Shown: positions 25,108 through 31,866 of the stretch, piece by piece
How the letters are laid out: each line of letters opens with the position of its first letter
Numbering within the stretch: position 1 is the stretch's first letter
Assembly: GCA_023410675.1 (NCBI GenBank)
Contig: JAEYPM010000078.1
Location: 1 to 31,866, forward strand
Direction: 5' to 3'
From: Bacillota bacterium
Lineage (GTDB): Bacteria > Bacillota > Clostridia > Lachnospirales > Cellulosilyticaceae
Length of the DNA: 31,866 bases
The notes under the pieces: generated by a model
The model's input: the letters and a program-made list of their open reading frames with translations, nothing else
What the model was told of the DNA's origin: nothing
The model's database searches: none
Made by a program: the position numbers and the translations under genes

Positions 25108-25345
25108 AACTTCGTCCCGAAAAGGGACGAAGTTATCTCCGTGGTACCACCCTGATTTTTATGCTTTTATTTTGCATAAACACTCTTTTAGCTCTAACGT
25201 AGCCAACGTTATTTCCTACTCAACCTTCAGAAATAAAGCTCAGATGTGAATTTCAAAAAGGAATAGTGCCTAAAAGTGTTCTCAGCCAATGACACTTTCT
25301 CTCTTGATGGATATACCTTTTCTACTATGCATCTTCATAGCCTAT
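25108..25345 (-). promoter_or_regulatory. T-box riboswitch leader of pheS-pheT, Phe (TTC) specifier
   Basis: On the minus strand the T-box sequence AGGGTGGTACCACGG (complement of 25139-25153) is followed by a terminator hairpin AACTTCGTCCC/GGGACGAAGTT (complement of 25108-25134) and a run of T. In the specifier loop TGAAATTCACATCTG, TTC (complement of 25248-25250) is a phenylalanine codon, matching the downstream genes. The UGGU bulge suits the A73 discriminator of tRNA-Phe. The upstream edge of stem I is approximate. Confidence 0.95.
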
Positions 25346-25378
25346 AGTCTTATAAAACATAAAAATAATAATATAATT

Positions 25379-25406
25379 ATTTTACTATACATTCCTTTAT
25401 TGTCAA
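25379..25406 (-). promoter_or_regulatory. Sigma-A promoter for pheS-pheT
   Basis: On the minus strand: TTGACA (complement of 25401-25406), 16 bases, TAAAAT (complement of 25379-25384), about 40 bases ahead of the T-box stem I. Confidence 0.7.
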
Positions 25407-25425
25407 GCTAAAATGAGAATTAGGC

Positions 25426-25454
25426 TTGTGGATATCCCTATTTTATAGTATTAT
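25426..25454 (+). promoter_or_regulatory. Possible promoter of the PFK-aroF-tyrA-aroA operon
   Basis: TTGTGG (25426-25431), 17 bases, TATTAT (25449-25454). A TATAAT at 25464-25469 is an alternative -10 with a poor -35. The leader of about 75 bases shows no T-box, leader peptide or riboswitch that I can recognise, so any feedback control is likely at the enzyme level. Confidence 0.45.
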
Positions 25455-25536
25455 TTCTATGGATATAATGAAAAGTTTCTAATCTTTTGGATTATTCTAC
25501 TACTTTTTACATCAATTATTATTTAGGAGGATTTTC

Positions 25537-26793
25537 ATGTCTCTAAGTAAAGGAAACTGTATTATTGGACAGTCAGGCGGACCAACTGTAGCAATTAATG
25601 CCTCGTTAAGTGGCATACTTAGTGAAATTTTACATTCTAATAACTATAATATTGCATTTGGAATGATTAATGGAATAGAAGGGCTTATTCAGAGTAAATA
25701 TATTACTTTATCGGATCTATTTAAAACCCAAGAATCTCTGGATCTACTTACTATTACACCTTCAATGTTTCTTGGCTCTTGCAGGTATAAACTTCCTCAT
25801 GCTGACCAAGATCTTCAGATATATGAAGATTTATTTGACTTTTTTAAGCTAAATAATATTGTGACTGTTTTCTATATCGGTGGTAACGATTCTATGGATA
25901 CGGTATTAAAACTTTCTGACTATGCACAGAAGACAAAACAAAATGTTAATGTTATTGGCATCCCTAAAACTATTGACAACGATCTACCTATCACTGATCA
26001 TACACCTGGTTTTGGAAGTGCTGCTAAATATGTGGCAACAAGTCTTTTAGAAATAGCCCATGATAGCTATATCTACAATGTCCCATCTATTACACTTGTA
26101 GAAATCATGGGAAGAAATGCTGGCTGGCTTACAGCTGCCTCAGCACTTGCAAGGACAAGCTATTCGAAGGCACCTCACCTCATTTATCTTCCTGAAGCCC
26201 CTTTTAGTATTAACAAATTTCTTGAAGATATCAACCAAGTAAGAAAGACAACAAAAAATATTATTGTTGCTCTTTCAGAAGGAATAAAAGATGAGCAGGG
26301 TAATTACTTATCTGCCAAAGAAAGTTATGTTGATTCTTTTGGTCACAAACAATTATGTGGTACCGGAAAATATCTAGAAAACATTGTTGCAAAGGCTATT
26401 GGTTGCAAGGTCCGCTCTATTGAAATAAACGTTCTGCAACGTGCCGCAGCTCACTGCAGTTCTAAAACAGATCTTGATGAGTCTGTTTTATTAGGAAAGT
26501 TTGCTACAAAGTTAGGGGCATCAAATGTTACTGGTCAAATGGTGTGTTATGAGCGAAAATCTAACTCGCCTTATCAAATCGATATTGCATCCTATGATAT
26601 TTCAAAGATAGCTAATAAGGAAAAACAAGTTCCTTTAGAATGGATTACCAAAGATTACTGTAATGTTACCACTGAGATGCTTGATTATTTAAAACCACTT
26701 ATTCAGGGAGAACCTGTTATTTCTTATAATAATGGTATTCCTGTATACAGTGACGTTTCTCATCTTTGTCAACAAAAATATTATCAATTATAA
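25537..26793 (+). CDS. Phosphofructokinase, probably PPi-dependent
   Basis: A 418-residue cytoplasmic enzyme of the PFK superfamily. The nucleotide/PPi loop starts IIGQSGGPTVAINASL. GGNDS at 115-119 has Asp118 where ATP enzymes have Gly, and PKTIDNDL (143-150) has the Lys before the catalytic loop; both mark PPi-type enzymes. Asn117 replaces the usual first Asp (GGDDS). VEIMGRNAGWLTAA follows as expected. Length fits the PPi-type group (about 400-420) rather than the 320 of ATP-PFK. Such enzymes reversibly make fructose-1,6-bisphosphate, and some also phosphorylate sedoheptulose-7-phosphate. It leads the aromatic operon, 15 bases before aroF, so a role in erythrose-4-phosphate supply is plausible. 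The start has TAGGAGG six bases upstream. PPi use is inferred from motifs. Confidence 0.88.
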   Translation: MSLSKGNCIIGQSGGPTVAINASLSGILSEILHSNNYNIAFGMINGIEGLIQSKYITLSDLFKTQESLDLLTITPSMFLGSCRYKLPHADQDLQIYEDLFDFFKLNNIVTVFYIGGNDSMDTVLKLSDYAQKTKQNVNVIGIPKTIDNDLPITDHTPGFGSAAKYVATSLLEIAHDSYIYNVPSITLVEIMGRNAGWLTAASALARTSYSKAPHLIYLPEAPFSINKFLEDINQVRKTTKNIIVALSEGIKDEQGNYLSAKESYVDSFGHKQLCGTGKYLENIVAKAIGCKVRSIEINVLQRAAAHCSSKTDLDESVLLGKFATKLGASNVTGQMVCYERKSNSPYQIDIASYDISKIANKEKQVPLEWITKDYCNVTTEMLDYLKPLIQGEPVISYNNGIPVYSDVSHLCQQKYYQL

Positions 26794-26808
26794 CAAGGAG
26801 GATTAATC

Positions 26809-27822
26809 ATGATTATTGTAATGAACAATGCTGCAACAGGGGAAGATATTGCAGCGGTCGCAAAATATATTGAAAGCAAAGGACTATCTACTCATGTTTC
26901 TGAGGGATCACAAGTCACTATTATTGGTGTTGTTGGTGATAAATCTGTTTTAAGTAACGACACTCTTTCTCTTATGGCAGGTGTCGATCGGTTAGTTCCT
27001 GTTACAGAATCTTATAAGCTTTCTAATCTGAAGTTTCATCCAGCCCCTTCTAAGATTACCCTAAACAACTGTACTATAGGCGGTAAACGCATTATTATTA
27101 TAGGAGGGCCTTGTGCAATTGAAAGTAAAAATCAGCTTTTTGAATCTGCACAGGCAGTTCAAGATGCAGGAGCATCTATCCTTCGCGGGGGAGCCTACAA
27201 GCCAAGAACTTCTCCTTATGCTTTCCAAGGGCTTGAAGAAGAAGGATTAAAATATATGAAAGAAGTGAAAGAAAAAACTGGTCTTTCCGTTATTTGTGAA
27301 GTGACTAGTATTGAAGGAGCACATACTGCAGCTAACTATGTTGACATTCTTCAAATTGGAGCAAGAAATATGCAGAACTTTGAATTATTAAAAGCAGTAG
27401 GTAAACTAAACCTACCAGTTCTCTTAAAAAGAGGTTTATGTGCAACAATTGATGAATGGTTAAATGCTGCTGAGTATATTATGAGTGAAGGAAACCCAAA
27501 TGTTATTTTATGCGAACGTGGAATCAGAACCTATGAAACATCTACAAGGAACACCTTAGATATCAGTGCAATTCCTGTTATCAAATCAAAAAGTCATTTG
27601 CCTATTGTGGTTGACCCAAGTCATGCATCTGGAAAAAGAGCATACATTCCTAGCTTAGCTAAAGCTGCTATTGCTGCTGGTGCTGACGGTCTTATTATTG
27701 AAGTACATCCTAATCCTAAAGAAGCATTATCTGATGGTCCACAGTCACTTGATCCAGCCCAATTTAAAACCTTAATGGAAGAGCTAAGACCAATTGCTCT
27801 TGCATGTAATAGGAGTTTATAA
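26809..27822 (+). CDS. aroF: 3-deoxy-7-phosphoheptulonate (DAHP) synthase, with N-terminal regulatory domain
   Basis: A 337-residue enzyme joining PEP and erythrose-4-phosphate into DAHP, the first step of the shikimate pathway. Residues 1 to about 70 form a ferredoxin-like regulatory domain that in Thermotoga-type enzymes binds tyrosine for feedback inhibition. The catalytic barrel starts near 90, with metal ligands Cys102 (GGPCAIES), His272 (DPSHASG), Glu298 and Asp309, and the substrate loop RGGAYKPRTSPYAFQG. This is the type I-beta (KDO8P-like) class. The start has AAGGAGG seven bases upstream. Its stop codon overlaps the tyrA start by one base (TAATG), suggesting coupled translation. The PFK upstream could help supply its E4P. 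Confidence 0.96.
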   Translation: MIIVMNNAATGEDIAAVAKYIESKGLSTHVSEGSQVTIIGVVGDKSVLSNDTLSLMAGVDRLVPVTESYKLSNLKFHPAPSKITLNNCTIGGKRIIIIGGPCAIESKNQLFESAQAVQDAGASILRGGAYKPRTSPYAFQGLEEEGLKYMKEVKEKTGLSVICEVTSIEGAHTAANYVDILQIGARNMQNFELLKAVGKLNLPVLLKRGLCATIDEWLNAAEYIMSEGNPNVILCERGIRTYETSTRNTLDISAIPVIKSKSHLPIVVDPSHASGKRAYIPSLAKAAIAAGADGLIIEVHPNPKEALSDGPQSLDPAQFKTLMEELRPIALACNRSL

Positions 27823-28922
27823 TGCGTATTGGCATTATAGGTTTAGGATTAATTGGTGCTTCACTTGCAAAAGCAATAAAAAGGGTTCATGCCTCAAATA
27901 GCTATATCATAGGTTATGATACAAATCTGTCATCTACAAATGCTGCTTATAAAGAAGGTGTAATCGATCGTGTTGCTTCCTCGATTGGTGAAAGCTTTTC
28001 AAGTTGTACTGTTATATTTTTATGTACACCTGTACATTATACTAGCTCCATAGTTGAGCAGCTTCTTCCTTTTATGGCTAATGACTGTATTTTAACGGAT
28101 ATGGGAAGTACAAAATATGAGTTAGTCTACGCTGTTGATAAGCTCATTAAAAATAGTAACAAGCGTGTTTACTTTGTTGGCGGTCATCCAATGGCAGGGT
28201 CTGAAAAATCGGGTTATAGTTCTTCAACACCTTACCTGTTTGAAAATGCTTACTATATTCTTACCCCTATTTCTGATACCCCCGATTTTATTATCTTTAT
28301 TCTTCAGAAAATGGTTGAGCGTATTGGTGCCATTCCACTGATTTTATCTCCTACCTACCATGATTATGCTACTGCTAATGTAAGCCACTTACCACACATA
28401 ATAGCAAGCAGTCTTGTTCAATTAATTAAACAAAATGATGGGGATAATAAGTATTTACATACTTTAGCAGCTGGAGGTTTTAAAGATATTACGCGCATTG
28501 CCTCTTCAAATCCAGATATTTGGGTGGCAATCTGCTTATCCAATAAAAAACAATTGCAAAAAGTATTTTCAAAATATCATTCTATCTTACTAGGTTTTTT
28601 TGACGCCTTAGAACAAGAAGATACAGAAAAAATATATAATTTCTTTGATAATGCAAGAAGCTATAGAAATACTTTTAGTGACAATATTTCTGGTGGATTA
28701 GTAAAAACATTTACTTTATATGTAGATGCTAAAGATGAGCCTGGTATTCTTGCTGCTATTACTACTTTATTAAGTGCAAACAAAATTAATATTAAGAATA
28801 TTGGTGTCATGAATCACCGTGAATTTGAATCAGGCGTTATCAGAATAGTATTAGAAGATAAAACAACCATGCTTAATGCCTCTGAAATTTTAGTAAAACA
28901 TGGCTATAGCATATATTATTAG
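27822..28922 (+). CDS. tyrA: Prephenate dehydrogenase with C-terminal ACT domain
   Basis: A 366-residue enzyme oxidising prephenate to 4-hydroxyphenylpyruvate with NAD(P)+, the tyrosine-specific branch. The N-terminal Rossmann fold shows GIIGLGLIGASLAKA. ILTDMGSTK and GGHPMAGSEKSGY (His122 region) are the family's substrate and catalytic motifs. A helical dimerisation domain follows. The C-terminal ACT domain (about 295-366, starting LYVDAKDEPGILAAI) probably binds tyrosine for feedback inhibition. There is no chorismate mutase domain, so this is the monofunctional Gram-positive form. The preceding gene ends ...TAATG, with AGGAG (27811-27815) just before it. AroA follows after 25 bases. Confidence 0.95.
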   Translation: MRIGIIGLGLIGASLAKAIKRVHASNSYIIGYDTNLSSTNAAYKEGVIDRVASSIGESFSSCTVIFLCTPVHYTSSIVEQLLPFMANDCILTDMGSTKYELVYAVDKLIKNSNKRVYFVGGHPMAGSEKSGYSSSTPYLFENAYYILTPISDTPDFIIFILQKMVERIGAIPLILSPTYHDYATANVSHLPHIIASSLVQLIKQNDGDNKYLHTLAAGGFKDITRIASSNPDIWVAICLSNKKQLQKVFSKYHSILLGFFDALEQEDTEKIYNFFDNARSYRNTFSDNISGGLVKTFTLYVDAKDEPGILAAITTLLSANKINIKNIGVMNHREFESGVIRIVLEDKTTMLNASEILVKHGYSIYY

Positions 28923-28947
28923 TATCAAACTATTTAAGGAGAACACT

Positions 28948-30216
28948 ATGATTATTAAACCTAAAAAGTCAGTCCATGGTACTATAGAAGTGCCTGGTGA
29001 TAAATCAATTTCTCATAGAAGTATCATGTTTGGAAGTCTTGCTGATGGCAAAACTACAATATCTCATTTTCTTATGGGGGATGATTGTGTATCGACTATT
29101 AATTGTTTTAAAGCATTAGGCATCGATATTACGATTGACAATGATGTGGTTACTGTTTATGGGAAAGGAATTCGCGGTCTTAGTAAACCAAGTCACATTT
29201 TAGATTGTGGCAATAGTGGAACCACAACACGCCTTTTGTGTGGTATCTTAGCTGCTCAAGATTTTACCTCTACACTTACAGGTGATGCATCGATACAAAA
29301 ACGTCCTATGAAACGTGTTATAGAGCCTCTTTCACAAATGGGAGCAGTTATCAAAGCTCAAGATGACAACTATTGTCCTCTTGAAATTAGCCCAGGTAAC
29401 TTGAAGGGAATAACCTATCATTCTCCTATTGCCAGTGCACAACTAAAGTCTTCTTTGCTTCTTGCTGGATTATATGCCAATGAGCCTACTACTGTTATTG
29501 AACCAAACATATCCAGAGATCACACTGAACGGATGCTTTCTGCCTTTGGTGGTAAAATAAAGCGAAGTGGAAAAAGTGTTACAGTTATGCCTTGCACACA
29601 TTTTAGTCCGCAGCACATTGAAGTCCCTGGAGATATTTCTTCAGCTGCCTATTTTATTGTTGCTGCACTTATTCTAGAGGGGTCCTCATTAACTATTAAG
29701 AATGTAGGCATAAATCCTACACGAGCAGGGATTATTGATGTTCTTACACAAATGGGTGGTCACATTGAACTAACGAATCAACGTATAGTATGTGGTGAAC
29801 CTGTCTGTGATATAGCAGTGAAACATTCTCACTTACATGGTGTTACTGTTAGTGGCCCTATTATTCCAAGTCTTATTGATGAGATACCTATTCTAGCTAT
29901 TGCTGCTGCATTTGCTTCAGGCACTACTGTTATAAAAAATGCAGAAGAACTTAAAGTAAAAGAATCTAACCGTATCGACGCACTCTATAATGAGCTTACA
30001 AAGATGGGTGTCGATATTACAAAACTTGATGATGGACTGATCATAGAAGGCGGATCCGCCATCCATGGTGCTGAGGTTGATAGTAATGACGATCATCGCA
30101 TAGCTATGTCTTTGGCCATCGTCGCCTTAAAATGTACTTCTGACACTTTACTCACAAATGCTTCATGTATAAAAATTTCTTTTCCTAACTTCTTTGAAAT
30201 TCTTGCAACACTTTAA
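28948..30216 (+). CDS. aroA: 3-phosphoshikimate 1-carboxyvinyltransferase (EPSP synthase)
   Basis: A 422-residue enzyme moving the enolpyruvyl group of PEP to shikimate-3-phosphate, the sixth shikimate step and the target of glyphosate. Key segments: VPGDKSISHRS (Lys19, Arg24), CGNSGTTTRLLCG, GDASIQKRPMKRV, the catalytic Asp311 in SLIDEIPILA, and KVKESNRIDA. The NSGTTTRLL form of the glycine loop, in place of NAGTAMRPL, points to the class II type often less sensitive to glyphosate. An in-frame ATG at 28900 overlaps tyrA; the ATG at 28948 is chosen because AAGGAG (28936-28941) precedes it. Last gene of the operon, it ends 7 bases before a very strong terminator. Confidence 0.96.
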   Translation: MIIKPKKSVHGTIEVPGDKSISHRSIMFGSLADGKTTISHFLMGDDCVSTINCFKALGIDITIDNDVVTVYGKGIRGLSKPSHILDCGNSGTTTRLLCGILAAQDFTSTLTGDASIQKRPMKRVIEPLSQMGAVIKAQDDNYCPLEISPGNLKGITYHSPIASAQLKSSLLLAGLYANEPTTVIEPNISRDHTERMLSAFGGKIKRSGKSVTVMPCTHFSPQHIEVPGDISSAAYFIVAALILEGSSLTIKNVGINPTRAGIIDVLTQMGGHIELTNQRIVCGEPVCDIAVKHSHLHGVTVSGPIIPSLIDEIPILAIAAAFASGTTVIKNAEELKVKESNRIDALYNELTKMGVDITKLDDGLIIEGGSAIHGAEVDSNDDHRIAMSLAIVALKCTSDTLLTNASCIKISFPNFFEILATL

Positions 30217-30223
30217 TAGAACT

Positions 30224-30285
30224 AAAAAGCATAGTAAAAAGGCATTATTGTATCACATCAATAATGCCTTTTTACTATGCTTTTT
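30224..30285 (+). terminator. Very strong bidirectional terminator between aroA and the pilin gene
   Basis: A perfect 27-bp stem (30224-30250 with 30259-30285) and an eight-base loop, flanked by A5 and T5 at its ends so that it works in both directions. It separates two convergent transcripts: aroA ending at 30216 and the pilin gene ending at 30307. Confidence 0.95.
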
Positions 30286-30306
30286 ATAAGATCATTTTAT
30301 TAAAAA

Positions 30307-30777
30307 CTATTGAAGCCATTGTGCATCTAGTGCACTTCCATCTTTTATATCTTGAGCAATTTTTTGTGTTTTTGGATCACATAAAGCTGTATCTAAGAAA
30401 AACTGTTCCTTACTACAATCCCATATAATCTCTGCATCTACAGTTTGAAGTCTTAAGCCATTTGATTCGAAATAACGACCATTCATATATTCTTTTGCTA
30501 TAAAGTTACTCGCAAAAACTCCTCCTGACTTAAAGTCTGCTCCTGTTAAGTTTCTTGTTTTCATATCGTCATCAGGATATTCCCCAAAATTTGTGTAATA
30601 AATGTCCACATGATTTTGCAATTGTTGTATCCCTCTAATGTCCGCATTTACTCTAGCTTTTCGGCTCATTGATGTGAAGTTAGGAAGTAATATAGCAGCT
30701 AAAATCCCCATTATAGCTATGACAATAATTACTTCTATCATAGTAAATCCTTTTTGATCCCTCTTCGTATTTTTCAT
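30307..30777 (-). CDS. Type IV pilin-like/pseudopilin protein
   Basis: A 156-residue protein with a class III (prepilin) signal: a short basic leader MKNTKRDQKG, a peptidase site between Gly10 and Phe11, Glu15 at position +5, and a hydrophobic helix (about 12-32, MIEVIIVIAIMGILAAILLP). The C-terminal globular part (about 33-156) has two Cys (in WDCSKEQ and ALCDPK), perhaps a disulfide. It looks like a minor pilin or a type II/competence pseudopilin. No other pilus assembly gene is in the window, so it is an orphan. The start ATG has GGGGAG upstream. The SGNH-like gene lies just behind it on the same strand, but the pilin gene has its own promoter. Confidence 0.88.
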   Translation of the reverse strand: MKNTKRDQKGFTMIEVIIVIAIMGILAAILLPNFTSMSRKARVNADIRGIQQLQNHVDIYYTNFGEYPDDDMKTRNLTGADFKSGGVFASNFIAKEYMNGRYFESNGLRLQTVDAEIIWDCSKEQFFLDTALCDPKTQKIAQDIKDGSALDAQWLQ

Positions 30778-30872
30778 TCAATCACTCCCCAATATCGAAA
30801 ATATGCATCCCCATCTTACATAGGATAAAAAAATCAAAAAATTATATATCTTTTTATTTATCTCTTTTTTAT

Positions 30873-30901
30873 ATTATAAGATTTTTTGTCACTTATTGCA
30901 A
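30873..30901 (-). promoter_or_regulatory. Probable promoter of the pilin-like gene
   Basis: On the minus strand: TTGCAA (complement of 30896-30901), 17 bases, TATAAT (complement of 30873-30878). It lies in the short gap after the SGNH-like gene, about 100 bases before the pilin start. Confidence 0.65.
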
Positions 30902-30908
30902 CAATGAT

Positions 30909-31574
30909 TTATAGCAGATCCATTTCTTCTATTTGCGTGGTATCACGATCTTTAATAACGCCTTGATAATTAATCAGTTTTGCTAGCTCTAAAAAAGCCA
31001 TATCATATAATAGTTCTTGCCCTTTTTGATTGAGATTAGTACCATCTTGTGCCATGTAATCTAGATAATCTTCTTTTTCATAGAGAAAATCAAAAAGATG
31101 AATGCAAGGAATATTAATATCTTGAGATATCGTTTTTAATACATATACATATTGTCTAAGCCTATTATTTGTTCGTATTTTCCCCGTTATTGCCTCATTA
31201 ACTGGAGGCGGCGTAATAATAATAGGTATAGGAATACACCCATTTAAGCCCGTTCTATTGTTATGTGACTTAATAATCTCTATAAGCCTTCTAATATTGT
31301 TTTCAAATTCTGCTAATGTAATTATCTTTTCATCTGTATGAACAATATCATGGGAACTAAAATTTAAATATACAATATTAGGATTATAGCTTAGTACTTT
31401 TTGTGGAGCATGCACTAGCATTTCCCTGGACGTACAATTCTTTAATGTTTGATTGTATGTTGTCCAACTTATTGTAGGATAGTATGAAGATAAATATTTG
31501 TCTAATTTATCGATATAGTTTTCTACAAGTTTTAAACGAGTATCTCCATACGAAAGAATAACTGTCTTTATCAT
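30909..31574 (-). CDS. SGNH-hydrolase-like protein with degenerate active site
   Basis: A 221-residue protein that follows the layout of GDSL/SGNH hydrolases but with changed catalytic residues. The N-terminal block reads SYGDT (Thr12 where the nucleophile Ser is expected). The third block reads YLNFSSHDI, in place of G-x-N-D. The C-terminal block reads DGTNLNQKG, in place of D-x-x-H-L-N-x-x-G, so Asn180 replaces the catalytic His. It has no signal peptide. It may be a non-catalytic binding protein, or an enzyme of altered chemistry. The ATG at 31572-31574 is chosen because GGAGG lies eight bases upstream; a longer frame to 31604 lacks a site. The fold assignment is by eye and moderately sure. 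Confidence 0.65.
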   Translation of the reverse strand: MIKTVILSYGDTRLKLVENYIDKLDKYLSSYYPTISWTTYNQTLKNCTSREMLVHAPQKVLSYNPNIVYLNFSSHDIVHTDEKIITLAEFENNIRRLIEIIKSHNNRTGLNGCIPIPIIITPPPVNEAITGKIRTNNRLRQYVYVLKTISQDINIPCIHLFDFLYEKEDYLDYMAQDGTNLNQKGQELLYDMAFLELAKLINYQGVIKDRDTTQIEEMDLL

Positions 31575-31619
31575 AAATAATGCCTCCATTGTATGATTCC
31601 ACAAGCCTATAATGCTTGT

Positions 31620-31648
31620 ATTATACTCTAAATCAAGCTTATTGACAA
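31620..31648 (-). promoter_or_regulatory. Promoter of the SGNH-like gene
   Basis: On the minus strand: TTGTCA (complement of 31643-31648), 17 bases, TATAAT (complement of 31620-31625), about 45 bases before the start codon. Confidence 0.7.
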
Positions 31649-31690
31649 TATTTTTTATTACTTACCCATCTTAACTTATGATTCATTTAT

Positions 31691-31866
31691 GATAATGTCC
31701 TAGTGTACCACAAATGATTATGTCCCATATGGAATATATATTGTATAATAAAACCTCATGACTAAGAGATGAGGTGAACATAATTAGAAAGGTAATACTT
31801 ACAATGGATGAAAATAACAAATATGAAATCATTAAGAAACTAGTTGATTCAAATGGCAATAAGAAA
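31691..31866 (+). mobile_element. Probable left end of an insertion sequence (ISNCY-like), cut by the window edge
   Basis: The region starts with two near-identical decamers, GATAATGTCC (31691-31700) and GATTATGTCC (31716-31725), spaced 25 bases apart, of the kind transposases bind at element ends. A small hairpin ACCTCAT/ATGAGGT (31753-31759 with 31769-31775) precedes the transposase start. The exact left boundary cannot be set because the right end is outside the window. Confidence 0.5.
31804..31866 (+). CDS. Transposase N-terminal fragment (continues beyond the window)
   Basis: The first 21 codons of a protein starting MDENNKYEIIKKLVDSNGNK. This resembles the start of the helix-turn-helix DNA-binding region in clostridial ISNCY-type transposases (NGNKK, then usually a run into the recognition helix). 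The ATG follows a weak AGAAAGG site 11 bases upstream. The call rests on recognition of a short N-terminus and on the repeat-bearing sequence before it. Confidence 0.55.
   Translation, partial: MDENNKYEIIKKLVDSNGNKK

Noticed and set aside
1..31866. CRISPR arrays, tRNA and rRNA genes
   Set aside because: No regularly spaced repeats and no cloverleaf or rRNA-like sequence was seen; the only tRNA-related signals are the two T-boxes.

Overview
The window is AT-rich chromosomal DNA of a low-GC Gram-positive bacterium, most likely an anaerobic member of the Clostridia. Signs of this are strong AGGAGG-type ribosome sites, two T-box leaders, a CIRCE/HrcA operator, KtrAB potassium uptake, a DnaE polymerase of the Firmicute type, pyruvate kinases with the extra C-terminal domain, a PPi-type phosphofructokinase next to an ATP-type one, and a cytoplasmic GH9 glycosidase. 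A cellulolytic Lachnospirales genome such as Cellulosilyticum would fit, but the genus is an inference.

Layout. 1-3.3 kb: an ANT(6)-like nucleotidyltransferase (-), a CIRCE-controlled hsp20 (+), a small unknown gene (-) and a membrane-anchored Ntn amide hydrolase (-). 3.5-6.5 kb: a GH9 glycosidase followed by an acyltransferase-3 membrane protein (-). 6.9-8.8 kb: asnS behind an Asn T-box (-). 8.8-11.7 kb: ktrB-ktrA-trmH (-), the last two overlapping. 12-20.3 kb: dnaE, then pfkA-pyk-pyk (-), a compact lower-glycolysis block with its own promoter. 20.5-21.4 kb: two small membrane proteins, DUF2752 and zinc-ribbon/CD225 (-). 21.6-25.4 kb: pheS-pheT behind a Phe T-box (-). 25.4-30.2 kb: the only long plus-strand operon, PPi-PFK-aroF-tyrA-aroA, ended by a 27-bp perfect hairpin. 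30.3-31.6 kb: an orphan type IV pilin-like protein and a degenerate SGNH-like protein (-). From about 31.69 kb: the left part of a probable insertion sequence whose transposase runs off the window.

How the genes fit together. The glycolysis block (ATP-PFK plus two pyruvate kinases) makes ATP and pyruvate. The PPi-PFK instead leads the aromatic amino acid operon, whose first dedicated enzyme uses PEP and erythrose-4-phosphate. This makes a link between a reversible or sedoheptulose-phosphate-acting PFK and E4P supply the most interesting hypothesis in the window. The two tRNA synthetase units are controlled by uncharged tRNA through T-boxes whose specifier codons (AAC, TTC) can be read directly. 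Other points of interest are the degenerate catalytic residues of the SGNH protein, the Asn-to-Leu change in the PfkA catalytic loop, and a tandem 30-bp duplication of a translation start.
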